From CAYMTN01 sp964393335 (lineage in GTDB: Bacteria > Chloroflexota > Anaerolineae > Aggregatilineales > Aggregatilineaceae): a stretch of 20,303 nt of DNA. The stretch covers positions 1 through 20,303 of the forward strand of contig CAYMTN010000083.1 of assembly GCA_964393335.1 (NCBI GenBank). The letters run 5' to 3'. The position numbers and the translations under genes were made by a program. Shown here in pieces: positions 7,726 through 14,255 of the stretch; position 1 is the stretch's first letter, and every line of letters begins with the position of its first letter. The notes under the pieces were generated by a model, which was not told the origin of the DNA, made no database searches, and saw only the letters and a program-made list of their open reading frames with translations.

Positions 7726-7806
7726 GACAGACATTTTCTCCCTTGCACGGAGCCAAACCCCCGGTGGAGGTTTTTTATTTTATGCCGACCTCCACGTGTG
7801 TCTGTC
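7726..7806 (+). promoter_or_regulatory. Structured leader with alternative terminator/antiterminator hairpins
   Basis: Three helices can form together: P1 GACAGACA (7726-7733) with TGTCTGTC (7799-7806); a small CTCC/GGAG hairpin (7738-7741 with 7749-7752); and P3 GTGGAGGT (7764-7771) with ACCTCCAC (7788-7795). A competing hairpin AAACC..CC-GGT-GG.GGTTT (7755-7773, one C-A mismatch) is followed by a T-rich run (7771-7781) and looks like an intrinsic terminator. It shares bases with P3, so the two exclude each other. This is the layout of an attenuator or riboswitch in front of the MFS gene. It does not match the consensus of any riboswitch class I can recall. Confidence 0.45.
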
Positions 7807-7824
7807 CAGGGTACGGTGCCCGCT

Positions 7825-9081
7825 ATGGAACTATCCGACGATTCCGCTTCGAGCCTCTCCACCGCGCAGCTGGCGCAGGTGAATTTTCGCCTGCTGGTCC
7901 TTGACATCGCCTGGTTTGGGCTGGCCCTGCCATCCACCGCCCGGTTTTTGTCCGTCTACGCCATCCGGCTGGATGGCTCGCCGATGCTGCTGGGCTGGCT
8001 GGCGTCGCTGCCTGCGCTGGTGGCGCTGGTCACGTCGTCGCTGGCGGGGTGGTGGCGCAGCCGCTACCGTGAATTGATTCCCGCTATGTTCTGGCCGGGC
8101 TTTGGGTTCCGGCTGGTGTTTTTGCTGCCTGCGCTGACGCCGTTTTTCCCGGCGCAGGTGCAGCCTGCGTGGCTGGTGATGGCCGTCGCGCTGCCCGCCA
8201 TCCCGCAGGGCGTCTCGTCGGTGTTGTTTCTGGTGCTGCTGCGCCGGGGAGTCGAAAACCACCAGATCACCGCGTTGATGAGCCGCCGCTCGCTGGTTTT
8301 TAACATCATGGTCGGGTTGTCGACCCTGACCTGGGGCGTGTGGTTGGAACGCGTCACCTTTCCGCTGAACTACCAGTTGATGTTTGTGGGCGCATTCGCG
8401 CTGTCGCTGGTCAGCCTGTTAAACGTGCAGCGCGTGCAGGTCCTCAGGCCGGACCCCGCGCCGCCGGTCGATCACGCGCCGATCACGCCTTTTCGCTCGC
8501 CCGCGTTCCGGCGGGTGGTCTTCATCACCGTGATCACGCACGTCGCGTTTTTTTCGATCACGGCCATCATCCCGCTGCGGCTGGTCGGTGAACTGGGTGC
8601 GGACGAGGCGTTTATGTCGATCTTTGCGGTGGCGGAGCTGGCGGCGGCGGCCCTGGCGGCCTGGCTGACCAATCGCACCGTGCGGCGTTTCGGCAGCCGT
8701 CCCGCGATTGCGGCGGGCCTGGTGGGGACCGGCCTGGCCGGGATCATCCTGGCGCTGACCTCCAGCCTGGCGGTGACGCTGGTCGCATCGGCGCTGTCGG
8801 GCGCGTCCTGGACGCTGGCGGCGATCAGCCTGTTCGGGTATTTCAGCGAAAACACCCCGGCGGAAAGCCTGACGCGTTTCTCGACGGTCTACAGCCAGGT
8901 CGTGCTGCTCTCCATTTTCATCGGGCCGATGTTCGGCAGCCAGCTTGCCAGCACGGCGCTGGGCCTGACTACCGTCCTGATGATCGGGGCCGTGCTGCGC
9001 CTGCTGGCGGGCGGCCTGGTCAGCCTTGAGGGTGTGGACCGGATTGGGCGCGTGCGGCGGCAGGTGCCCGCCGTGAAGTAG
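7825..9081 (+). CDS. MFS-type transporter
   Basis: A 418-aa protein with about twelve hydrophobic segments in two sets of six. The first helix pair surrounds LALPSTARFLSVYAIRLDGSPMLLGWLASLPALV, and the cytoplasmic loop SLAGWWRSRYRE fits the loop 2-3 position of major facilitator proteins. The central loop (~200-225) is Pro-rich. In the second half ELAAAALAAWLTNRTVRRFG repeats the loop pattern. No substrate-specific motif is visible, so an exporter of small molecules is the most that can be said. The start is uncertain: I take the ATG at 7825 because a GTG at 7798 has no SD and would lie inside the leader structure; AGGG at 7808 is further away than ideal from the ATG. Transcription probably begins near 7721 and may be controlled by the leader. 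The Hsp20 gene follows about 160 bp downstream. Confidence 0.85.
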   Translation: MELSDDSASSLSTAQLAQVNFRLLVLDIAWFGLALPSTARFLSVYAIRLDGSPMLLGWLASLPALVALVTSSLAGWWRSRYRELIPAMFWPGFGFRLVFLLPALTPFFPAQVQPAWLVMAVALPAIPQGVSSVLFLVLLRRGVENHQITALMSRRSLVFNIMVGLSTLTWGVWLERVTFPLNYQLMFVGAFALSLVSLLNVQRVQVLRPDPAPPVDHAPITPFRSPAFRRVVFITVITHVAFFSITAIIPLRLVGELGADEAFMSIFAVAELAAAALAAWLTNRTVRRFGSRPAIAAGLVGTGLAGIILALTSSLAVTLVASALSGASWTLAAISLFGYFSENTPAESLTRFSTVYSQVVLLSIFIGPMFGSQLASTALGLTTVLMIGAVLRLLAGGLVSLEGVDRIGRVRRQVPAVK

Positions 9082-9239
9082 GGCCGGACCGGGGCATGAC
9101 ACGTTTTCTTGCACGACTTTTACGCGGCGCTGAGGGGCTTCTTACGCAGCGCCGAGATTGTTCTTATGCAGGTGTGGCATGATAGGGTTGTCGTTGACTT
9201 ATACCTATCGTGGACCCGACACCCGAAGGAGCAATCACC

Positions 9240-9674
9240 ATGATGAAGTTGACCCGTATACCCGCCGCCCGCACCGCCGGTGACCTGTGGCGTTATGCCG
9301 GGAATGACGCGGCCCGCTACGACAGCGACACCGCGCGCCCTGTGCTGCGTCCCGCGATGGACGTCATCGAACGCGAAGACGGCATCGTGATCCGCATGAA
9401 CCTGCCCGGCCTGTCGCCCGACAATGTCACCGTCGAGGTCGAAGGCGATCTGCTGACGATCAGCGGCGAACTGGGCGAGTCCGCCGAGACTGAAGGCGAG
9501 CGGTACCATTTCCGCGAGCGTTACACGGGCGCGTTCAAGCGCACGCTGCGCCTGGCCGACACGCTGGATACCGGCAGCATCACCGCGACATTTGAAAACG
9601 GCGTGCTGAGTCTGTCGCTGCCCAAGCGGCCCGAAACACAGCCGAAGCGCATCCCCGTGCAGATGGCGAGCTAA
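9240..9674 (+). CDS. Hsp20 / alpha-crystallin small heat-shock protein
   Basis: A 144-aa ATP-independent holdase chaperone of the cytoplasm. The alpha-crystallin domain runs from about residue 38 (RPAMDVIEREDGIVIRMNLP) to 130, with the family hallmark ENGVLSLSLPK at ~119-129 and a C-terminal I-X-V motif (IPV, 138-140) used for oligomer assembly. AAGGAG lies 8 bases before the ATG at 9240; a second ATG follows directly. I found no CIRCE (TTAGCACTC-N9-GAGTGCTAA) element upstream, so HrcA control is not supported, and only weak -35/-10 matches are visible in 9120-9239. A 14-bp hairpin downstream (9761-9792) should end the transcript. The complementary strand has a long open frame (9120-9728) that is only a shadow of this gene. 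Confidence 0.95.
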   Translation: MMKLTRIPAARTAGDLWRYAGNDAARYDSDTARPVLRPAMDVIEREDGIVIRMNLPGLSPDNVTVEVEGDLLTISGELGESAETEGERYHFRERYTGAFKRTLRLADTLDTGSITATFENGVLSLSLPKRPETQPKRIPVQMAS

Positions 9675-9700
9675 GAATCGATCCGTAAATGGCTCTCGTA

Positions 9701-9721
9701 GGGGCGCTGCTTGCCGCGCCC
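9701..9721. repeat. Short GGGCGC/GCGCCC hairpin repeat
   Basis: GGGCGC (9702-9707) pairs with GCGCCC (9716-9721) around an 8-base loop. The sequence GTAGGGGCGCTG here is partly repeated in the terminator stem 60 bp downstream, which suggests a dispersed palindromic repeat rather than a gene. Confidence 0.45.
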
Positions 9722-9760
9722 GGCACACTTTACGGACTCTAACCCGTTCACGCCTGAAAC

Positions 9761-9792
9761 CAGGGGCGCTGTACCACCGTACAGCGCCCCTG
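9761..9792. terminator. Strong bidirectional hairpin between convergent genes
   Basis: CAGGGGCGCTGTAC (9761-9774), loop CACC, GTACAGCGCCCCTG (9779-9792): a perfect 14-bp stem. It sits between the Hsp20 gene (+) and the zinc-ribbon gene (-), which converge here. The T-run after it is poor on both strands, so it may act as an mRNA 3'-end stabiliser as much as a terminator. Confidence 0.65.
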
Positions 9793-9825
9793 TTGCGTGT
9801 TCGAGAAATGTGTCTGCGCGGCCAC

Positions 9826-11559
9826 TCAGCGCCGCTTCAGGGGCCGGATGACACGCGCCCGGGCAGGCGGCGGATCAATCGGGCGAATCACGGACGAATG
9901 GCGGCGGGATGGCGACGGCGGCATGTCTTCGACACCCGCGCGCCGGGGGTTGAGGATCGTATCCGGCGTTTCAAAGCTGCTCGACAGGATCGCTTCGCCC
10001 GTCTGGCCGTTGACGACGGCGGGGCGGTGCATCCCGCTGCGCAGGATCAGCGAAATCATCCACACCGGCAGCAGGATCAGCCGGTAATGCAGCGTCTCGA
10101 TTGTGACCTGGACCGCGCGCCACAGTGGGGAATCGGGCGGGTTGTAGGCGCGTGAATCGGTGCGTGCCAGGTCCATCGCGGGCGCGGGGTAGCCGGTCGC
10201 CAGCCGCCGCGCGACGTATTTGGCGTAGGCCCGCGCCGTGATCGACGCCTGGATCACGTCGACGCTGTAAATTTGCGCGGAGCGCTGCGCCAGATAGCGC
10301 GGATCGTAGGCCACCAATCCGCCGAGATCGTACGGCATCAGCTCGTACAGCACCGCCTGGCGCGGCTCGGTCCCGCCGCCGACCAGCGCGTCGTCGACGC
10401 CGTACACGCCGGAGCGGAAGGGTTCGCCGGTGGCGCGGCTGGCGTTCGCCGGTCGCTCGTCGCCCAGCGTCACGCTGAACAGCGGGATGCTGAAGGTCAT
10501 GGCGGTTGGCCCCTGGTAGCGGCCCTGTGAGGGCGCGTCCGGCATCAAACCGAGCGTGCTGCGGATCGACACCAACGCCTTGAACGCCCAAAACGGCAGG
10601 TAAACGGCCTGCATCTCGCCGCGCTCGATCTGCGGGCGGATAGCCGCTTCAAGCTGGCGGTGGACGGCCTGGGCAGCGGCGGCGCGGTCGATCTTGAAGG
10701 GCAGCAGGGCGTCCGGTTCTTCGAACGAACCGACCGCGTCCTGGACCAGTACATGCGCGCTGTCGCAAAACGGGCACTGCGTCGAGAGGGTCGTGCTGCT
10801 CAGCGTAAGCTGCGCGTGGCAGTTCTGGCAGACCAGCACCCGCGCGCCGATGTGCCATTCGCGCGTGAAGCCAAAGCGCCGCTGGAGCAGGGCGTCATCC
10901 AGTTTTTGATAACCGCGCGGGGCGGCGGCGGGATGCGCGGCGGGGGCTGCGCCCGCGCGATAGCCGCAGTGCCGGCAGACCAGGACACCCAACGCCACAT
11001 CATACGCGACCATGCCGCCGCACAGCGGGCACGCCTGCGTTTCGGATTCGGCCTCGACCGTGTCCGGCTGTGGCTCGGATGCCGGGTCGGGCGTGGTGGC
11101 AGTCGCGGGCTGGTCCGGGATCACGCCTTCCAGCACGCCTTTGTCGCGCCACGCGTATTCGTGATAGGGCTGGATTTCGAGCGCGCGGTCGAGATAGATC
11201 GTTTTTTCGCCAGGATCGTCGGTGGTCAGCGACAGCAGGTACCACGCGTCAGCCAGGTCGGCGTCGCGACTCACGCCTTCGCGCAGCAGGTAAGCCGCCG
11301 AGACGGTGTCGCCCTGCTGGATGCTGCGCCATGCCGAGTCGAGCAGGCGGCGGTCTTCGAGCGGCATATCCCAGTCACGGCTGGGCGGATCGTACCCGTC
11401 CTGGGTGGCGCGTTGGGCCTGGGCCTGTTCGGCAGTTTTACGCGCGTCCGGATCGTCGAGGACCACGCCGCAAAACTGGCACCACAGGCCCGTACCGTGT
11501 TCGGCGGGCAACATGCGTGCGTTGCACTGCGGGCAGCGCGGCAGCAGCGATTCTGGCAT
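9826..11559 (-). CDS. Multi-zinc-ribbon, TPR-like protein of unknown function
   Basis: A 577-aa predicted cytoplasmic protein. The N-terminus has a zinc ribbon (CPQC at ~9-12, CQFC at ~27-30), then a TPR-like helical stretch (~70-140, with DADLADAWYLLSLTTDD and LDRALEIQPYHEYAW). An acidic Pro/Thr linker follows, then two more ribbons: CPLCGG...CRHCG and CQNCHA...CPFCDS. The C-terminal ~300 residues form an alpha/beta region (FKIDRAAAAQAVHRQLEA, VYLPFWAF, ILLPVWMISLILR) like that of zinc-ribbon proteins sometimes misnamed PriA-like; there are no helicase motifs. The tail is Arg/Pro-rich and probably disordered. The start ATG at 11559 lies 4 bp after the GrpB gene stop (11564), so the genes are coupled; the in-frame sequence upstream of it overlaps GrpB and is not needed. 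Confidence 0.78.
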   Translation of the reverse strand: MPESLLPRCPQCNARMLPAEHGTGLWCQFCGVVLDDPDARKTAEQAQAQRATQDGYDPPSRDWDMPLEDRRLLDSAWRSIQQGDTVSAAYLLREGVSRDADLADAWYLLSLTTDDPGEKTIYLDRALEIQPYHEYAWRDKGVLEGVIPDQPATATTPDPASEPQPDTVEAESETQACPLCGGMVAYDVALGVLVCRHCGYRAGAAPAAHPAAAPRGYQKLDDALLQRRFGFTREWHIGARVLVCQNCHAQLTLSSTTLSTQCPFCDSAHVLVQDAVGSFEEPDALLPFKIDRAAAAQAVHRQLEAAIRPQIERGEMQAVYLPFWAFKALVSIRSTLGLMPDAPSQGRYQGPTAMTFSIPLFSVTLGDERPANASRATGEPFRSGVYGVDDALVGGGTEPRQAVLYELMPYDLGGLVAYDPRYLAQRSAQIYSVDVIQASITARAYAKYVARRLATGYPAPAMDLARTDSRAYNPPDSPLWRAVQVTIETLHYRLILLPVWMISLILRSGMHRPAVVNGQTGEAILSSSFETPDTILNPRRAGVEDMPPSPSRRHSSVIRPIDPPPARARVIRPLKRR

Positions 11560-11563
11560 CTGG

Positions 11564-12166
11564 TTACGGGTCCGGGGGCATGTCGTCGGGCACCTGATCC
11601 GGGTTCTGCTCTGCTTCACGGATCAAACGCCGCACCGACGGATCGACGATTTCTTCGACGGCGCGTGTCATGATCGACTTGATAAACGCGGTTTTGCCTT
11701 TGGTATAGGCGGGGCGGTTGTGCTTGAACGCGATGGACAGCTCTTGTTTGATCTGCTCGTACCACTGCGCGATATCCGGATGAGCGCGCAGGTAATCGCG
11801 GAAAATGATGTGGCGCTGGTGCTCCCACGTCGCATATTCGACCACGTGCAAATGGTGGGTGCGCGGCACGCCCTTCCAGAAAAACAGGCGTTCGTCGTCG
11901 TCGTCGTGCGAATGGTGGTGGTAACCGAGCGGCGCTAATTTCCGGATGTACTCTTCGACCGGGTCGAACGATTCCACCGCGACCAGGATATCGATGATCG
12001 GCTTGGCACGCAGGCCGGGCACCGACGTGCTGCCGACGTGTTTGATATCGACCACGCACTCGCCCAGCGCCTCCGCGAGCAGATCGCTTTCCTGCCGGAA
12101 CATCACCGGCCAGTTCGGGTCGTAATCTGCCAGGTCAAATGACTCGTTGGCGTTGAACTCGTTCAT
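11564..12166 (-). CDS. GrpB family protein (nucleotidyltransferase fold, UPF0157)
   Basis: A 200-aa protein. The family core is clear: YDPNWPVMFRQESDLL near the start, then HVGSTSVPGLRAKPIIDILV with the GST..PG....D.D nucleotidyltransferase signature, then a His-rich loop (GYHHHSHDDDDERLFFWKG), HLHVVEYATWEHQRHIIFRDYL and KHNRPAYTKGKTAFIKSIM. Related proteins form GrpB domains, sometimes fused to dephospho-CoA kinase; the biochemical role of free-standing ones is poorly known. The tail after ~180 is acidic and specific to this protein. I chose the ATG at 12166 because GGAGG is 9 bases upstream. It is the first gene of a two-gene unit with the zinc-ribbon/TPR protein. Confidence 0.92.
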   Translation of the reverse strand: MNEFNANESFDLADYDPNWPVMFRQESDLLAEALGECVVDIKHVGSTSVPGLRAKPIIDILVAVESFDPVEEYIRKLAPLGYHHHSHDDDDERLFFWKGVPRTHHLHVVEYATWEHQRHIIFRDYLRAHPDIAQWYEQIKQELSIAFKHNRPAYTKGKTAFIKSIMTRAVEEIVDPSVRRLIREAEQNPDQVPDDMPPDP

Positions 12167-12213
12167 CAACGACCGCCTCCACAAGACTCACCCACACCCG
12201 ACAATGGCGCATA

Positions 12214-12225
12214 ATTGTTCACAAT
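12214..12225. promoter_or_regulatory. Possible operator ATTGT-TC-ACAAT
   Basis: A 5+5 inverted repeat with a 2-base centre in the ~205-bp region between the divergent GrpB and radical SAM genes, about 35 bases upstream of a TATAAT. A second ACAATG lies at about 12201. The symmetry could be a repressor site; no regulator gene is adjacent. Confidence 0.25.
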
Positions 12226-12259
12226 GATAAACCCATTCCGCATCTCAAGGCCAGTTCGT

Positions 12260-12265
12260 TATAAT
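12260..12265 (+). promoter_or_regulatory. -10 element TATAAT of the radical SAM gene
   Basis: A perfect TATAAT about 105 bases before the TTG start. No convincing -35 sits 16-18 bases upstream (best TCCGCA), so activator help or a weak promoter is likely. Confidence 0.4.
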
Positions 12266-12371
12266 CTGAGTCTAGCGATAAGTTGCCAACTGCGCACCTC
12301 CCAACGGCCCGCGCGGCGCGTGGACCAGGGGAAACGACGGCGCAGAGACACACCAACCGGGGAGTTTCTGA

Positions 12372-13574
12372 TTGCCAATCCACGCGACGCATCCTGGCAC
12401 CGCTGACACGATCACTGCCAACCTGGCAGGAGCCGCGCTCGTGATTTCACCGTGTTATGGTGAAAGTTACAGCTTCGACCGGTCGGGCCGCCTGCTGGCG
12501 CTGTTTACGAATGGGAGCAGCTACCAGCGCACGCTCGATCACCGCCTGTTGGAACGACTCAAGGATAAACACGGGCCGCGCCGCCGCGAGCTGATGCCTG
12601 ACGAACGTGACGCGCTGCTGGCGCATACCGTTGCTGAGCTGCGCGCGCTGCAAGGGCTTGTGCCGCGCCTGGACCTGACGCCGGGTGATCGCGCGGCGCT
12701 GGCGGCGGCGTTGGACAAAATCCTGGCATTTGGTCCCCGCGAGTTAGCCGCCGATGGCGAGCTGTTCAATTCCATCTACCAGCCGGTGAACATTCTGCCG
12801 CCCGATCAATACCTGGCGCTGGTGCTCCAGGCGACGGAAGGCTGTTCGTGGAACCGCTGCACGTTCTGCGGCCTGTACCGCGACCGTAAGTTTCGCATGC
12901 AGAGTCCGCAAACGTTCCGCGAGCACTGCGAGCGCGTGCGCGATTTTTTCGGCGAGGGGTTGAGCTTGCGGCGCGGCGTGTTTCTGGCGGACGCCAACGC
13001 GCTGATCATTCCGCAGGCGCGGCTGATCGCCCTGTTTGAGATCGCTCAGGAGATGTTCGGCCTGCCGGATCGCCCGCGCCCGGTGTTTTCGTTTGTCAGC
13101 GCGTTTGACGTGGAGCGTAAGTCGGCGGAGGAATGGCGCGATCTGCACGCCCTGGGTTTGGAACGCGCGTACATCGGGCTGGAAACCGGCGACGATACGC
13201 TGCTGCGTTTTTTGAACAAACCCGGCTCCGTCCAGGACGCGATCAATGCGGTGGCGGCGCTGCGCGAGGGAGGCGTATCGGTCGGTGTGATCCTGATGGC
13301 GGGTATCGGCGGGCATCGTTTTGCGCCGCACCACATCGAGCGCTCGGTGGAGGCGGTCGAGGCGATGCGGCTGGGTCCGGCGGACCAGGTCTACCTGTCG
13401 AATTACGTCCCCGCACCGGGCACGGAGTACGAGGAACGGGCCGCCGTAGGCGGAATCCGTGCGCTGTCCGACGACGAGATCGACACGCAGATCAGAACGC
13501 TGCAAATGCGGGTGCGTGCGGTCGCGCCGCACACGCCCGTCGCGCCGTATCACGTCGATGGGTTCGCGCTGTGA
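12372..13574 (+). CDS. Radical SAM protein with CX4CX2C cluster motif
   Basis: A 400-aa predicted [4Fe-4S]/S-adenosylmethionine enzyme. The first ~150 residues are a helical region specific to this group. VLQATEGCSWNRCTFCGLYR follows at ~153-173, in which the three Cys are spaced CX4CX2C instead of the usual CX3CX2C; the same spacing occurs in a radical SAM subgroup of COG1032 type (GCSHNKCTFC). Downstream features fit the partial TIM barrel: SFVSAFDVERKS, GLERAYIGLETGDD and SVGVILMAGIGG. The C-terminus has LSNYVPAPGTEY. The substrate is unknown. I accept the TTG at 12372 because GGGGAG lies 7 bases upstream; the next in-frame GTG (12441) lacks such a site. A long antisense frame (12744-13553) is a shadow. 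Confidence 0.9.
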   Translation: MPIHATHPGTADTITANLAGAALVISPCYGESYSFDRSGRLLALFTNGSSYQRTLDHRLLERLKDKHGPRRRELMPDERDALLAHTVAELRALQGLVPRLDLTPGDRAALAAALDKILAFGPRELAADGELFNSIYQPVNILPPDQYLALVLQATEGCSWNRCTFCGLYRDRKFRMQSPQTFREHCERVRDFFGEGLSLRRGVFLADANALIIPQARLIALFEIAQEMFGLPDRPRPVFSFVSAFDVERKSAEEWRDLHALGLERAYIGLETGDDTLLRFLNKPGSVQDAINAVAALREGGVSVGVILMAGIGGHRFAPHHIERSVEAVEAMRLGPADQVYLSNYVPAPGTEYEERAAVGGIRALSDDEIDTQIRTLQMRVRAVAPHTPVAPYHVDGFAL

Positions 13575-13612
13575 GACAGGTGAGGCGGACCACTACCCCG
13601 CAGTGGCCGGTC

Positions 13613-13741
13613 CTATACGGCGGCCAGGATGATCGAAGCCACGATCGCACTCACGACCCCGACGAACCCGTACACCAGCGGATTCGACCAGTCCAGGCAG
13701 AGGTTGAGACTGATAATCGGTAACTTGTGCCGGCAGTCCAT
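13613..13741 (-). CDS. Putative 42-aa single-TM small membrane protein
   Basis: A short frame, ATG at 13741 to TAG at 13613-13615. The predicted peptide starts MDCRHKLPIISLNLCLDWSN and continues into a hydrophobic helix (GFVGVVSAIVASIILAAV) that ends at the stop. AGGGA lies 7-8 bases before the ATG. About 95 bases further upstream is a good promoter (13843-13872, - strand). A small membrane peptide with two N-terminal cysteines is plausible. It converges on the radical SAM gene, with 38 bp between the two stops containing a short CCACT/AGTGG hairpin (13590-13606). I know no homologue. The evidence is SD + promoter + TM composition, so it remains a prediction. Confidence 0.5.
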   Translation of the reverse strand: MDCRHKLPIISLNLCLDWSNPLVYGFVGVVSAIVASIILAAV

Positions 13742-13842
13742 CGCGTTTCCCTTTCAACTACCTCGAACATCACCCGATAATGCCGGTTCCGGGCACGCGT
13801 AACAGACTGCATGATTATGACTTGTGTTTGTTTCCTATTTAT

Positions 13843-13872
13843 ATTTTACGCCAGCGATCAGACGGTAGTCAA
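13843..13872 (-). promoter_or_regulatory. Sigma70-type promoter for the 42-aa membrane peptide
   Basis: On the - strand: -35 TTGACT (13872-13867, 5 of 6), 18-base spacer, -10 TAAAAT (13848-13843, 5 of 6). Expected start near 13836. No other gene lies downstream on this strand before the radical SAM 3' end, which supports the small gene. Confidence 0.5.
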
Positions 13873-13888
13873 GCCGTTAAGCGCTGAA

Positions 13889-14191
13889 TCAAGAACCGCC
13901 GCGATACTTGGCGGTTTTTTCGTCGATGGTATGCGCGCCCGCGCGGCCATCCGCAATTTTGATGATCGTCACGACATGGGTAGCGCCCGCTTCCAGGCAG
14001 GCCAGATGGGCCGCCCTGGCCGCGTTCAATGCCGCGTCGAACGGCCCTTCGATGGTCGTTTCCAGCGGGCCGACCTCGTAGCGCAGGCCGCTGGCGGCGA
14101 TGGCAGTAATCGCCTGATCGACGATGGGCAGCGCGTCCTCGGTCAGCGGCAGCACCTGCACGCCGACATTCACGATTCGATCCGGGTCCAC
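13889..14191 (-). CDS. MTH1187-family thiamine-binding protein
   Basis: A 100-aa small ferredoxin-like-fold protein of the Thiamine_BP family (PF01910, formerly DUF77). Matching features are VNVGVQVLPLTEDALPIVDQAI, the SGLRYEVGPLETTIEGPFD core that lines the ligand site in the family, and ATHVVTIIKIADGR near the end. Related proteins bind thiamine or its pyrimidine part in the cytoplasm. I favour the GTG at 14191, 7 bases after AAGGAG; the GTG at 14197 is only 1 base from that site. No TPP riboswitch is visible upstream, where there is only a 14-bp tandem repeat. It follows the receptor kinase gene on the same strand, with 64 bp between them. The stop codon region lies beside the 13894-13916 hairpin. 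Confidence 0.9.
   Translation of the reverse strand: MDPDRIVNVGVQVLPLTEDALPIVDQAITAIAASGLRYEVGPLETTIEGPFDAALNAARAAHLACLEAGATHVVTIIKIADGRAGAHTIDEKTAKYRGGS
13894..13920 (+). terminator. Intrinsic terminator facing the + strand
   Basis: AACCGCC (13894-13900), 9-base loop, GGCGGTT (13910-13916), with six T (13915-13920) at the end. The T-run is on the + strand, so it would stop transcripts arriving from the radical SAM gene about 320 bp upstream, not the - strand thiamine-binding gene whose 3' end it overlaps. Confidence 0.55.
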
Positions 14192-14211
14192 ACTCACACT
14201 CCTTGAGAGAT

Positions 14212-14242
14212 AGCTTTCAGCGATCAGCTTTCAGCGGTCAGC
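14212..14242. repeat. 14-bp tandem repeat (2.2 copies)
   Basis: AGCTTTCAGCGATC (14212-14225) is followed by AGCTTTCAGCGGTC (14226-14239) and AGC. This is typical of a dispersed intergenic repeat. It lies between the receptor kinase stop and the thiamine-binding protein start. Confidence 0.75.
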
Positions 14243-14255
14243 CCCAAAACGCATG

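Noticed and set aside
8419..9114. Long - strand frame opposite the MFS gene
   Set aside because: Composition is Arg/Gln/His-rich with no domain; the MFS helices on the + strand explain the region.
9082..9239. Possible CIRCE/HrcA operator before Hsp20
   Set aside because: No TTAGCACTC/GAGTGCTAA arms are present; only weak promoter-like matches are seen.
9120..9728. 202-residue - strand frame covering the Hsp20 gene
   Set aside because: The alpha-crystallin domain, SD and C-terminal IPV motif on the + strand are decisive.
10660..11673. 337-residue + strand frame opposite the zinc-ribbon/TPR gene
   Set aside because: It overlaps three clear zinc ribbons on the other strand and has no recognisable motif.
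12744..13553. 269-residue - strand frame opposite the radical SAM gene
   Set aside because: The radical SAM cluster and barrel motifs on the + strand account for it.
14192..14255. TPP riboswitch before the thiamine-binding protein gene
   Set aside because: The interval is 64 bp, contains a tandem repeat and lacks the conserved CUGAGA core.
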